DNA from: CAXPZW01 sp964221845
Lineage (GTDB): Bacteria > Bacteroidota > Bacteroidia > Flavobacteriales_D > Sanyastnellaceae
Length of the DNA: 64,000 nt
Direction of reading: 5' to 3'
Assembly (NCBI GenBank): GCA_964221845.1
Contig: CAXPZW010000011.1
Span: 191,650 to 255,649, forward strand
Part shown: positions 42,440-50,930 of the stretch, one piece after another
Layout of the letters: the number at the start of each line of letters is the position of its first letter
Position numbering within the stretch: the stretch's first letter is position 1
Notes under the pieces: generated by a model
The model's database searches: none
Seen by the model: the letters and a program-made list of their open reading frames with translations, nothing else
What the model was told of the DNA's origin: nothing
Translations under genes and position numbers: made by a program

Positions 42440-43540
42440 TTATTCGGCCTCGGCGCCTTGGCCGGCGTTCATCAAAAAGGCCTTGAGGAAGTCGCCGATG
42501 TCGCCGTTGAGTACCGCGTCGGTGTTGGAGGTTTCGTGGTTGGTGCGCAGGTCTTTGACCAGTTTATACGGCTGCAGCACGTACGAACGGATTTGCGATC
42601 CCCACTCGATTTTCTTTTTGCCGGCTTCGATTTCGGCGCGAGCTTCGTTTTTCTTGGCCAGTTCCATCTCGTACAACTGGCTCTTGAGCAGCTGCAGCGC
42701 TTTTTCCTTGTTGCCCAGCTGCGAGCGGGTTTCGGTGTTGTCGATGATGATGCCGGTGGGCTTGTGGCGCAGGCGAACGCCGGTTTCCACCTTGTTCACG
42801 TTCTGTCCACCTGCACCGCCCGAGCGGAAGGTCTCCCACGTAATATCGGAGGGGTTGACCTCGATTTCGATGGTGTCGTCCACCAGCGGGTACACGTACA
42901 CTGAGACAAACGAGGTGTGGCGTCGCGCGCTGGAATCGTACGGTGAGATGCGCACCAAGCGGTGCACGCCGTTTTCGCCCTTGAGCATACCAAAGGCAAA
43001 CTCGCCGCTGACCTCCATGGTCACTTGTTTGATGCCTGCCACATCGCCTTCCTGCAGGTCCAGCTCGTTGACTTTGAAGTTGTTCTTGTCGCAGTACATG
43101 CGGTACATGCGCATGAGCATCGAGGCCCAATCGCAGCTTTCTGTGCCGCCTGCGCCTGCGGTGATTTGCACCACAGCATCCAGGGCATCCTCTTCGGCTG
43201 AGAGCATGTTTTTGAACTCCAGTTCTTCGATTTGCTCAAGGGCAGTTGCGTAGGCCGCATCCACCTCGGCTTCCTCGGCCTCGCCTTCTTTGGCGAACTC
43301 AAACAAGACTTGCAAATCCCCCACGGCGGCTTCGGTTTGGGCGTAGCCTTCGGTCCACACTTTTTTGTTGCGGATTTGCTTCATGACCCGTTCGGCTTGC
43401 TTGGGGTCGTTCCAAAAGTCGGGGTCTTGGGTGTGCTTTTCGTCCTCTGCAATCTGGAGCAGCTTGCGCTCAATATCCAGGTAGCCTTTGAGTGCTTCGA
43501 GGCGCTCCACCACTCGATTCAGTCGGTCTTGTGTGATCAC
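42440..43540 (-). CDS. prfB: Peptide chain release factor 2
   Basis: 366 residues starting at GTG: MITQDRLNRVVERLEALKGYLDIE. The catalytic GGQ lies in SGGAGGQNVNKVETGVRL. The codon-recognition tripeptide, normally SPF in RF2, reads SPY here (VRISPYDSSARRHTS). RF2 ends translation at UGA and UAA. Many bacteria control prfB by a UGA frameshift near codon 26; here the matching codons are GGC TAC CTG GAT, so the frame is continuous and there is no such control. A perfect -7 box ends four bases before the GTG. The gene lies downstream of recX on the same strand. Confidence 0.95.
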   Translation of the reverse strand: MITQDRLNRVVERLEALKGYLDIERKLLQIAEDEKHTQDPDFWNDPKQAERVMKQIRNKKVWTEGYAQTEAAVGDLQVLFEFAKEGEAEEAEVDAAYATALEQIEELEFKNMLSAEEDALDAVVQITAGAGGTESCDWASMLMRMYRMYCDKNNFKVNELDLQEGDVAGIKQVTMEVSGEFAFGMLKGENGVHRLVRISPYDSSARRHTSFVSVYVYPLVDDTIEIEVNPSDITWETFRSGGAGGQNVNKVETGVRLRHKPTGIIIDNTETRSQLGNKEKALQLLKSQLYEMELAKKNEARAEIEAGKKKIEWGSQIRSYVLQPYKLVKDLRTNHETSNTDAVLNGDIGDFLKAFLMNAGQGAEAE

Positions 43541-43544
43541 GAAA

Positions 43545-43552
43545 CAAAAGTA
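43545..43552 (-). promoter_or_regulatory. Bacteroidota -7 box immediately upstream of prfB
   Basis: Minus-strand TACTTTTG, an exact TAnnTTTG match, four bases before the GTG start. A transcript from this box would begin at or within the start codon, so prfB may be read from a leaderless mRNA, or the box may be unused. Confidence 0.5.
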
Positions 43553-43573
43553 AGCAAAGGGCGGCGCGGGCGA

Positions 43574-44044
43574 TCAGCGTCGGGCAATCTGGGCGATGGT
43601 TTCCCACACCACATCCGGCTCGTATCCTTTGGAGATCAGGTAACGAGCGGTGTTGCCTTGGGCGGCCCGGCCTTGATCGGTTTGGCCCGAGAGCTTGCGC
43701 AGGGCGAGTTGGTGCAGCGTTTCGCGGTATTCTTCCTCGGGGATGGTGGCCAGGGCTTCTTGGATCAATGCGCTGCGAATGCCACGAAACTGAAGCTCGG
43801 CTTGGATCTTGCGTTTGCCCCAGCGCTTGATGCGAAACTTGCCGGACACAAAGGCGTGCGCAAACCGCGATTCGTCTACCACACCCATGGCTTCCATTTG
43901 GTCGAGCCAGTCGTTGATGGTGTCGTCGGAATACCCCCATGAGCGCAGCTTTCGGCGCGCTTCCTGCAGGCAGCGTTCCTGCAAATCGCACCAGCGACGC
44001 AGGCGCTCGAGGCCTTCTTCAGGGGGGTACTTGGGCTGCTTCAT
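43574..44044 (-). CDS. recX: Regulatory protein RecX
   Basis: 156 residues with the three tandem helical repeats of RecX: WCDLQERCLQEARRKLRSWGYS, then WLDQMEAMGVVDESRFAHAFVSGKF, then the GKRKIQAELQFRGIRSALI motif, which is the most conserved. RecX limits RecA filament growth. No recA is in the window. prfB follows after 33 bases, with a -7 box between them. Confidence 0.88.
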   Translation of the reverse strand: MKQPKYPPEEGLERLRRWCDLQERCLQEARRKLRSWGYSDDTINDWLDQMEAMGVVDESRFAHAFVSGKFRIKRWGKRKIQAELQFRGIRSALIQEALATIPEEEYRETLHQLALRKLSGQTDQGRAAQGNTARYLISKGYEPDVVWETIAQIARR

Positions 44045-44203
44045 GCGGAGGGTAAGTTACCCAATCGGTGGGCCTGCGAGGTAACCTTAAGAACAACTTT
44101 CACGTTCACTGCGCGAAGCCGGTGTGCAATCACGGGATGTGTTTTAGCGGGGAAGTAAACTTCGGATAACCCGGAACCCCGCGGCAAACCGTGATAAAGC
44201 CAC

Positions 44204-44211
44204 TACTTTTG
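44204..44211 (+). promoter_or_regulatory. Bacteroidota -7 box upstream of the DUF349 gene
   Basis: TACTTTTG matches TAnnTTTG, 26 bases before the ATG at 44238. No TTG is visible at -33. The rest of the 193-base intergenic region shows only a short GGTAA-g-TTACC repeat near the recX start. Confidence 0.5.
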
Positions 44212-44237
44212 CACTACCTGTTAGAACAACACTTATC

Positions 44238-45938
44238 ATGAAAGAAGCATTGATTGCCCAATTTCGTGAGCTGCTCCAGACCGAAGACATCGCCACCACC
44301 AAAGCAGAGGTGCGCGCCCTTCGGAGTGCTTACAACGAGGAAACCCGCAAAGAACGCCAAGCCCAGTTTGACGCTTGGACGTCTGCAGAATCTGAAACAG
44401 AGGGAGACAGCCCTCAATTTGAATTCACCCCCAATCCCGTAGACCTGGATTTTGAGGAGTTGAACATTCAGTTCAAATCCCGCATGCAGGCCCACGATGA
44501 AAAGGTGAAGGCCGAGCAAAAAGCCCGGCTTGAAGTGAAGAAGAACCTGCTGGTGTCGATGAACGACCTCATCCAAAACGAGGAAAACATCGGAGCCGCC
44601 TTCGCCCGCTTCAACGAAATCAAAGACAAATGGAAGGAAGTGCCCAGCGTCCCCACCGACGCCGGCCGCGAATCGCAGGATGAATTCTACCGCCTGCAAG
44701 ACGCCTTCTTTTACAATATCCGCATCTACAAAGCCCTCCAGGAAAACGACCTGCAGATCAACGAGCGCAAAAAGCAAGTGTTGATCGACAAGGCCAAGGA
44801 ACTGGAAGCGGTCACCGACATCCGCCAGCTGGACCAGCTCGTGCGCGACTACCAGAAGGAGTGGATGGACGTGGGACCCTCACCCCGTGAGACCTACCAG
44901 GAAATGGGCGACACCTTCTTCGGACTCTGCCGCGATGCCATCACCCGCATCCGCGAGCACTACGACTCCATCCAAGCCGATCGCGAGGCCAACGTGACCG
45001 CCAAAGAAGTCCTGATCGAAAAGATGCGTCAGCTCAACGAGCTGGACATCACCAACCACTCTACCTGGACCAAAAAGACCCAATCGGTACTCGAGCTCCA
45101 GAAGGAATGGAAAACCGTAGGCCCCGCCCCACGTGAGGTCAACGAAGCCCTGTGGACCAAGTTCCGCGGTATGTGCGACGCTTTCTTCACCCGCAAGCAG
45201 GCCTACTACGACGGCCGCCGCGAGGAGCAAGAAACCAACAAAACCCGCAAGACCGAGTTGGTCGAGAAGGCCAAAGAGCTCCAGGAAAGCGACGATTGGC
45301 GCGGTACCACCGACGCCTTGATCGCCTTGCAAAAGGAGTGGAAAGCCGTGGGCCCCGCACCGCAACGCGACGAGCAAAAGCTCTGGCAAAAGTTCCGCGC
45401 GGCGTGCGACACCTTCTTCAACCGCAAAAAGGAGCACTTTGCCGGCCAAGAGACCGGGCAGGTGACCAACCTGGAAGAGAAGAAAAAGCTCATCGAGGAA
45501 ATCAAGTCCACCGAGCTCACCGGCGATCGCAGCAAAGATGTGGCCGCGCTCAAAGACTTCTCGGCCCGCTTCAACGCGATTGGCTTTGTGCCCCGCAAGA
45601 ACGTCAAGGAGATCTACGACGCGTACAACGCAGCGCTGGATGAGAAGTACAAGAAACTCAACTTGGATGCGGCTGAAAAGTCGATGATGAGCTACCGCCA
45701 GCGCATCGAAGGGCTCAAGGGCTCATCCAACGCCGGCAACGACCTGCGCCGCGAGCGCAACTTGCTGCGCGACAAGATCGACCGCCTGCGCAACACCATC
45801 CGCCAGTACGAGAACAACTTGGAGTTCTTCAAAGGCGACGGTGCCGCAGCCATGCGTAAGGACTACGAAAAGAAGATCCACAACGCCGAGCGCGAGATCA
45901 AAGAAATCCGAGAGAAATTAAAGCTGATTGACGCCTGA
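44238..45938 (+). CDS. DUF349-repeat protein
   Basis: 566 residues, highly charged and helical. At least four DUF349 repeats can be seen, each with a W-x2-V/I-G/P-x-x-P core and a downstream FF/FW-x-x-C pattern: WKEVPSVPTDAGRESQD, WMDVGPSPRETYQEM, WKTVGPAPREVNEALW and WKAVGPAPQRDEQKLW. The last 100 residues form a coiled coil (LLRDKIDRLRNTIRQYENNLEFF). DUF349 proteins are common in Bacteroidota; their function is not established. It has its own promoter box. The 3' end overlaps that of the convergent sensor-kinase gene by 21 bases. Confidence 0.85.
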   Translation: MKEALIAQFRELLQTEDIATTKAEVRALRSAYNEETRKERQAQFDAWTSAESETEGDSPQFEFTPNPVDLDFEELNIQFKSRMQAHDEKVKAEQKARLEVKKNLLVSMNDLIQNEENIGAAFARFNEIKDKWKEVPSVPTDAGRESQDEFYRLQDAFFYNIRIYKALQENDLQINERKKQVLIDKAKELEAVTDIRQLDQLVRDYQKEWMDVGPSPRETYQEMGDTFFGLCRDAITRIREHYDSIQADREANVTAKEVLIEKMRQLNELDITNHSTWTKKTQSVLELQKEWKTVGPAPREVNEALWTKFRGMCDAFFTRKQAYYDGRREEQETNKTRKTELVEKAKELQESDDWRGTTDALIALQKEWKAVGPAPQRDEQKLWQKFRAACDTFFNRKKEHFAGQETGQVTNLEEKKKLIEEIKSTELTGDRSKDVAALKDFSARFNAIGFVPRKNVKEIYDAYNAALDEKYKKLNLDAAEKSMMSYRQRIEGLKGSSNAGNDLRRERNLLRDKIDRLRNTIRQYENNLEFFKGDGAAAMRKDYEKKIHNAEREIKEIREKLKLIDA

Positions 45939-48089
45939 GACTGGTGAAGTCACCAGGTGTTCTTCCGGCTGGGAGTCGGCCTTGGGCAGCGTGAAGTAGA
46001 ACTTCGCTCCTTGGCCCACTTCCCCTTCTGCGCGCACGGTTCCTCCGTGGCGCACCACCACGCGTTGTACGATGGCCAGGCCCACGCCCGTGCCGTCAAA
46101 CTCGCTGTCTTGGTGCAGGCGCTGGAACACCCCAAAAATCTTGTCGACGTAGCGCATGTCAAAGCCCACGCCGGTATCTGACACGCAGTACTCCACCAAA
46201 TCCTCGTGTTCGGAGCTGGTGAGGGTGATGTGGTTGGCGCCGTCTGCTTTGCTGTACTTGATGGCGTTGCCGATGAGGTTCTGCATCACCTGACGGATCA
46301 TGGACAAATCGCCCATGCACGGGTGCAGGGTGCCCACCTCAAAATTGAGCTCGCGCTTCACATCCCGGCTGAGTTTGGTGATTTGCTCGTTGGCCAAATC
46401 GGTCATATTTAGCACCGAGAACTTCAGCTCCTTACGCCCCATGCGCGAGAAGTCGAGCAGGTCGTCGATCAGCTGGCTCATCTCGTTGGCACCGCTCACG
46501 ATGTGGCCCATGTATTTTTCTTCGACCTCGGTGAGTTTGCCGCCAATCTCCTGCTCCAACACCTGCGAAAAGCCGGTGATGGCCCGCAGTGGCGCGCGCA
46601 AATCGTGGGATACCGAGTACGAGAAGCTTTCGAGTTCGCGGATGGCCGCCTCCATCTTCTGGGTGCGGTCGTCCACCATGTCCTCCAGGTTTTCGTTGAG
46701 TTGGCGCAGCTCGTTTTGCACGTTGTGACGTGCCAGCGAGGCCCCGATATTACCAGCAATGGATTGCAGACTGGAGAGCTCGTAGTCGTGGAAGTCTCGG
46801 GATTCCCCGAGGCAAACGGCCACTGTTCCGCTGAGGTTACCGTCCAACAGCAAGGGTGCAAAAATGAAGGAGCGCTCAGGCAGGTCTGCGCCTTCTGAGG
46901 TGCAAAGTTCTACACCATCCACTTGCACGAAATCTCCGTCGCGCAATTGCGCAATGCTTTCTTCGTCCACCCAAGTGGTCACTTGACCGGTGAAGCACGC
47001 CCTGTCTACTTGCACGCCTTCGGCTTGCCAGACGGATTTCAGCGTGAACGAGAATCTCCCCGCTTCGGATTCATCCAGCTCAAGGACTGCGGCCATTTCG
47101 CCTTCGAGCGATTGGGTCAGCAGGCGCAGGGTCTTTTCCATGGCGCTGGCCTCGTCTTCCACATTCAGCAGGGTGGTTGCTGAATCGGAGATGCCCTGTA
47201 AGATGGCCGATTGGCGCAGTACCTCTTGCTCTTTCTCCTTCAACACGGTGATGTCCGCAATGGAAATCAGCATGCGGTGCTCCCCGCTTTCCTGGAGGAA
47301 TTTCACCTTCATCAGGGCGTAAATCGGCAAGTCGTTGGCGTCCTTGAACAGGGTCTCGCCTTCGTAGTAATGCGCTCCGCCCCACATGGCTTTGAACATG
47401 GGGGTGAACTGTTGGATCACTTGCTCACGGTTGCGTACAAAGCCTTCCACAAAGCGTTCTACGCTGCTGTAGCCAAAGAGCGAGAGGGCCTCCGGGTTCA
47501 GGTCGGTGAACTCAAGTTCTTCGGCCAGTTTGGTGAGGTAGTCGTCGCTGTGGAGCACGGTCACAAAGCGCTCCACGCCTTTGTCGCGCTGTTGCTGGAA
47601 GTAGCGGGCAATGCCGGTCACATTGGCCTCCACAATCGAAACCCCAATGTTGCGGAAAGTAGAGCGGTACTTGCGCTCGTTCATCGCCAGGCGCTCTTGG
47701 TAGCGGCGACGCTCAATGGAATAGATGATGGACTTCTCCAGCAGGTTGCTGTCGAATTCACCCTTCACCAAGTAATCCTGGGCACCGAGTTTTACGATGT
47801 CAAAGGCAATGTTTTTGTCACTCAAACCCGAGAGGATCACAATCGGGGTATGGCTCATGGCCGCTTGCAGGGTACTGAAGGACTCCTGCCCAAAGCTGTC
47901 GGGCAGAAACAGGTCCAAAAACACGATGTCGTAAGTCTTGGTCTCGCACAACTCCAACGCTTCGGCCATGTTGCCTGCATGGTCGAGGTGGATGAAGAAA
48001 TCCCGGATTTGCCCCAAGACTTCATTGAAGATGATGTAGTCCTGAATGTTGTCCTCGACAATCAGAATGTTGCGCTTGGCGTACTGCAT
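45918..48089 (-). CDS. Receiver-PAS-GAF-histidine kinase
   Basis: 723 residues. An N-terminal receiver domain (about 8-125) has phospho-acceptor D59 and the acidic pocket E12-D13. A PAS domain follows at about 140-285 (FRNIGVSIVEANVTG, FTDLNPEALSLFGYS), then a GAF domain at about 300-465 (LLDGNLSGTVAVCLGE). The kinase core has H495 in SVSHDLRAPLRAITGF, N-box NLIGNAIKYS, G1 DTGVGFD and G2 GTGVGLAIVQRVV. No membrane segments, so it is cytoplasmic. Phosphate from a partner kinase could enter at D59 and modulate the C-terminal kinase. It follows a sensorless kinase gene by three bases. The stimulus is unknown. Confidence 0.9.
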   Translation of the reverse strand: MQYAKRNILIVEDNIQDYIIFNEVLGQIRDFFIHLDHAGNMAEALELCETKTYDIVFLDLFLPDSFGQESFSTLQAAMSHTPIVILSGLSDKNIAFDIVKLGAQDYLVKGEFDSNLLEKSIIYSIERRRYQERLAMNERKYRSTFRNIGVSIVEANVTGIARYFQQQRDKGVERFVTVLHSDDYLTKLAEELEFTDLNPEALSLFGYSSVERFVEGFVRNREQVIQQFTPMFKAMWGGAHYYEGETLFKDANDLPIYALMKVKFLQESGEHRMLISIADITVLKEKEQEVLRQSAILQGISDSATTLLNVEDEASAMEKTLRLLTQSLEGEMAAVLELDESEAGRFSFTLKSVWQAEGVQVDRACFTGQVTTWVDEESIAQLRDGDFVQVDGVELCTSEGADLPERSFIFAPLLLDGNLSGTVAVCLGESRDFHDYELSSLQSIAGNIGASLARHNVQNELRQLNENLEDMVDDRTQKMEAAIRELESFSYSVSHDLRAPLRAITGFSQVLEQEIGGKLTEVEEKYMGHIVSGANEMSQLIDDLLDFSRMGRKELKFSVLNMTDLANEQITKLSRDVKRELNFEVGTLHPCMGDLSMIRQVMQNLIGNAIKYSKADGANHITLTSSEHEDLVEYCVSDTGVGFDMRYVDKIFGVFQRLHQDSEFDGTGVGLAIVQRVVVRHGGTVRAEGEVGQGAKFYFTLPKADSQPEEHLVTSPVSGVNQL

Positions 48090-48092
48090 AGG

Positions 48093-48782
48093 TCAGAGCG
48101 GAAGCGTAAAGTGAATGCGCGTCCCAGTTTCGGTTTCAGTGTTCAGCCAGATGGTGCCTCCGTGTTTTTGCACGATGGCCTCGGCAATGGCAAGTCCGGC
48201 GCCTGTACCCGGGCCTGTGGAGCCTGCCTTTTTAAAGATATGAAAAACCTGTGCTTGGTAGGGCGGGTAGATGCCGGGGCCGTCGTCGGCCACCCAAAAC
48301 TCGTGGTGGGTGTCGGTGGTTTGGTGGCCGATTTCCACACGCACCGGACCGTCGCCGGTGTGGCGGAACGCGTTTTCAACCAACTGTTGGAAGAGCGATG
48401 CGATGAGTAATCCTTGGCCTTGGACCTTGGGCAGGTCTGCCACTTCGAAGGTGGCGCCGCGGCGGTCAATCTCGCTGGTGTAGCTCTGTCGAAAATCGGA
48501 CAACAACCCGCCTAGGTCAACCTCCAGGATTTCCTCGTTGTTGCGGCCCACGCGGCTGAAGTCCACCAAGGCGCGGATCATGTCCTGCAGCTTTTGGGCG
48601 TTGGTGAAGGCGTATTCCAGATACTGGGCGCCTTCTTCGGGCACCTGGTCGCCGTACTTTTCTCGGAAGAGCTTTTGGAACGACATGATCAGACGCGCCG
48701 GCTCTTGCAAGTCGTGCGATACCGAGTACACAAATTTCTCGAACGGATCTTTGGGGGCGTCGAGTTCGGGTGGGAGGGCCAT
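48093..48782 (-). CDS. Histidine kinase lacking a sensor domain
   Basis: 229 residues, only the transmitter part. H23 lies in VSHDLQEPARLIMSF, and the ATPase has N-box VENAFRHTGDG, G1 DDGPGIYPPY, and G2 GTGAGLAIAEAIV. There is no sensor, PAS, GAF or membrane segment, so signals must come from a partner protein. The start codon overlaps the stop of the response-regulator gene (TGATG form), and the larger kinase gene begins three bases after its stop. The group is clearly an operon. Confidence 0.88.
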   Translation of the reverse strand: MALPPELDAPKDPFEKFVYSVSHDLQEPARLIMSFQKLFREKYGDQVPEEGAQYLEYAFTNAQKLQDMIRALVDFSRVGRNNEEILEVDLGGLLSDFRQSYTSEIDRRGATFEVADLPKVQGQGLLIASLFQQLVENAFRHTGDGPVRVEIGHQTTDTHHEFWVADDGPGIYPPYQAQVFHIFKKAGSTGPGTGAGLAIAEAIVQKHGGTIWLNTETETGTRIHFTLPL

Positions 48783-49153
48783 CAGGCGCGTTCTTCTAGC
48801 AGTACTTCTTCGATTATTTTCGGGAGATCGGCGTAATCGGTCTTTTTGCTGATGCAGCGCTTGGCCCCTTCGGCAAAGGCCAGCTTGCGGGTGTAGTCGT
48901 CCACCGTACCCGAAACAAAGATCACGGGCATGGTCAGGCGCAAGGACTGCATCAATTTTACAAAATCAAACCCGTCCAAGTTGGGCATGCAAATGTCCAA
49001 CAGGATCAAATCGATGCGTACACGGGTCAGGATAGAAATGGCTTCAGAAGTGCTTTGGGTAATCTGAATGTCATACCCGTGTTGCTCGAGCATCATTTTG
49101 GTGATGCTCAGGGTCACTACTTCGTCGTCGATCAGGAGGAGATTTGCGCTCAT
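48782..49153 (-). CDS. Single-domain response regulator
   Basis: About 123 residues from MSANLLLIDDEVVTLSITKMM; an upstream Met would add 11 residues that do not fit a receiver domain. Acidic pocket D9-D10-E11, acceptor D53 (LILLDICMPNLDG), switch residues in VIFVSGTV and the invariant Lys in CISKKTDY. No DNA-binding or enzymatic output domain is present, so it is a CheY-like phospho-carrier. It is the first gene of the three-gene group; the two kinases follow. Confidence 0.9.
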   Translation of the reverse strand: MSANLLLIDDEVVTLSITKMMLEQHGYDIQITQSTSEAISILTRVRIDLILLDICMPNLDGFDFVKLMQSLRLTMPVIFVSGTVDDYTRKLAFAEGAKRCISKKTDYADLPKIIEEVLLEERA

Positions 49154-49259
49154 ACCACTGCGTTTCGGTCGGCTCGCTTGCGTCACCCAAATCTAGTGGT
49201 CGTGTTGTGCGGCTGCATCAGCGGCAGTGGACGTTCGCGTGTAGGAATCCGCTGACAAA

Positions 49260-50255
49260 TCAGTGGGCCTTCACCCGTACCACCACCCGGCCACGGGTGT
49301 CCCCAGCGAGGATGCGGTCAAACCAAGGGTCCAGGTCTTCCCAGTCCACTACTGTGCTCAACCCCAACAGGATAGGCAGTTTCCAGTCGGTGGCCAAGCG
49401 TCCCCAAACGTCCTCGCGCCAAGCACGCGGGGTTTCGGCCGAATCGATGCCCAACAGGTTTACCCCGTTGAGGATGAAAGGGAATACGGTGGTGTTCAAC
49501 TCGGCGCTGGCCACCAGCCCGATGGAAGCCACGTTGCCGTTGCGCCCGCAGGACTTGAGCAGCGTGGCCAGGGTGTTGCCCCCTACATTGTCGATGGCGC
49601 CGGCCCACTCAGGGCGGGTGAGGGGTTTGCCAGAAGTGTCGTCGAAGGCTTCGCGTCCACGGATTTCAGTGGCGCCGATGCCCTTGAGAAATTCGGCGTG
49701 TTGTGGGCTGCCAGTACCAGCAATTACGCGGTAACCGGTCAAATGCAACAAGGCCACAGCCAAGGTGCCCACACCACCCGAAGCACCGGTAACCGCAATC
49801 GGCCCCATCTCGGGAGTTTGACCAAAGCGCTCCATCTTCCAGAGGGCCAGCCCCGCCGTGTAGCCCGCAGATCCCAGTACCATGGCTTCTTCTAAGCTCA
49901 ACCCTTGCGGGAGCGGAACCACCCATTCGGCAGGTACGCGGATGTATTCGCTGAACGCGCCGTGGGTGTTCATGCCCAAATCATAGGAGGTGCAGATCAC
50001 GTGGGTACCCGGAGCAAAGGTGCCGGTGGCGTCTTCCACTACCACACCGGATGCGTCGATGCCCGGCACGTGCGGGTACTTGCGGGTGACGCCGCGGTGG
50101 CCGCTGGCGCTGAGTCCGTCTTTGTAGTTGAGCCCGCTGTAATGCACCTGTATGCGCACAGGATGGTCTGGCAACGCAGCTGCGGGGCGGGTTTCAATCG
50201 AGCGGGTGGTGCCGTTTTCGGAGGCGTGCACCACCCAGGCGCGGTAATCGGTCAT
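49260..50255 (-). CDS. YhdH/YhfP-family quinone oxidoreductase (acrylyl-CoA reductase AcuI-like)
   Basis: 331 residues. Medium-chain dehydrogenase fold without structural zinc. Family motifs are VHYSGLNYKDGLSASGHRGV, PHVPGIDASGVVVED and the Rossmann motif VTGASGGVGTLAVALL. The phrase LMPxD is replaced with VICTSYDLGMNTHGAF, typical of AcuI/YhdH, which reduce acrylyl-CoA with NADPH. Function is inferred from family. The stop overlaps the start of no other gene, but the start is four bases from the deacetylase stop and overlaps it (ATGA), so the pair is cotranscribed. Confidence 0.85.
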   Translation of the reverse strand: MTDYRAWVVHASENGTTRSIETRPAAALPDHPVRIQVHYSGLNYKDGLSASGHRGVTRKYPHVPGIDASGVVVEDATGTFAPGTHVICTSYDLGMNTHGAFSEYIRVPAEWVVPLPQGLSLEEAMVLGSAGYTAGLALWKMERFGQTPEMGPIAVTGASGGVGTLAVALLHLTGYRVIAGTGSPQHAEFLKGIGATEIRGREAFDDTSGKPLTRPEWAGAIDNVGGNTLATLLKSCGRNGNVASIGLVASAELNTTVFPFILNGVNLLGIDSAETPRAWREDVWGRLATDWKLPILLGLSTVVDWEDLDPWFDRILAGDTRGRVVVRVKAH

Positions 50256-50878
50256 GCTTCGAGGCGTTCGGGGAAGATGGGAGAGAAGGTAAACCCTTTG
50301 TCCAGCATGATGTCGATGAAATGCGGCAGCACTTCCAACATCCGAGGCGCCGCCTTCACCGAATCGTGGAACACCACAATCGAACCCGGGCGGCTTTTGA
50401 GGCAGTTGTCCAGGCAGTCGGCCGGGGTGATAGAGGTGTCAAAATCGGCGCTGAGCACGTCCCACATGATGATGTGCGCGCGGTGCGAGATGGCCTCGGC
50501 TTCTTCCTTGCGGATGCGCCCATAGGGCGGTCGAAACAGGCCCGAAGGCACTTTACTGGCGCCTTTGAGGAAGTTGCGGTAGTACTTGACCCCACGGGTT
50601 TTCCATCCGTCTACATGGTCGAAGGTGTGGTTGCCCACGCTGTGCCCTTGGGCCAAAATATCGGCCAGGATTTCGGGGTGGCGTTCCACATTGGCACCTA
50701 CACAAAAGAAGGTGGCTTTGACGCCTCTTTCGGCCAGGATGTCAAGCACTTGAGGCGTGACTTCGGGCACTGGACCGTCGTCAAAGGTCAAGAACAGTTC
50801 CTTTCCATTCGGGGGGATTTCCCAGACCAAATTGGGGGAAATCGACTTCAGCACGCGGGGGGTTCTTACCAAATACAT
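50252..50878 (-). CDS. Polysaccharide deacetylase (NodB domain)
   Basis: About 208 residues from MYLVRTPRVLKSISPNLVW; the 42 residues upstream of this Met run antisense through the divergent promoter region and are not used. The NodB metal motifs are TFDDGPVPE (Asp pair) and NHTFDHVDGW (two His). RPPYG and MWDVLSADFDTS follow, with the last catalytic His in VVFHDSVK. These enzymes remove N- or O-acetyl groups from peptidoglycan or exopolysaccharide. No signal peptide is evident, so its location is uncertain. A -7 box lies just upstream, and the reductase gene follows with a 4-base overlap. Confidence 0.88.
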   Translation of the reverse strand: MYLVRTPRVLKSISPNLVWEIPPNGKELFLTFDDGPVPEVTPQVLDILAERGVKATFFCVGANVERHPEILADILAQGHSVGNHTFDHVDGWKTRGVKYYRNFLKGASKVPSGLFRPPYGRIRKEEAEAISHRAHIIMWDVLSADFDTSITPADCLDNCLKSRPGSIVVFHDSVKAAPRMLEVLPHFIDIMLDKGFTFSPIFPERLEA

Positions 50879-50886
50879 CTGCGCCG

Positions 50887-50894
50887 CAAAAGTA
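50887..50894 (-). promoter_or_regulatory. Bacteroidota -7 box upstream of the deacetylase gene
   Basis: Minus-strand TACTTTTG, an exact match, eight bases before the ATG at 50878. A TTG lies about 16 bases upstream, slightly short of the usual spacing. The divergent plus-strand gene starts at 50931. Confidence 0.5.
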
Positions 50895-50930
50895 CGTCGT
50901 GCGGTGCGTACAACCGCGTATTTTGGTCCC

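Noticed and set aside
40649..42904. A 751-codon plus-strand open frame
   Set aside because: It runs antisense through the DUF547-barrel gene and into prfB, is rich in Val/Gly/His and has no domain. It is a shadow of the high-GC genes.
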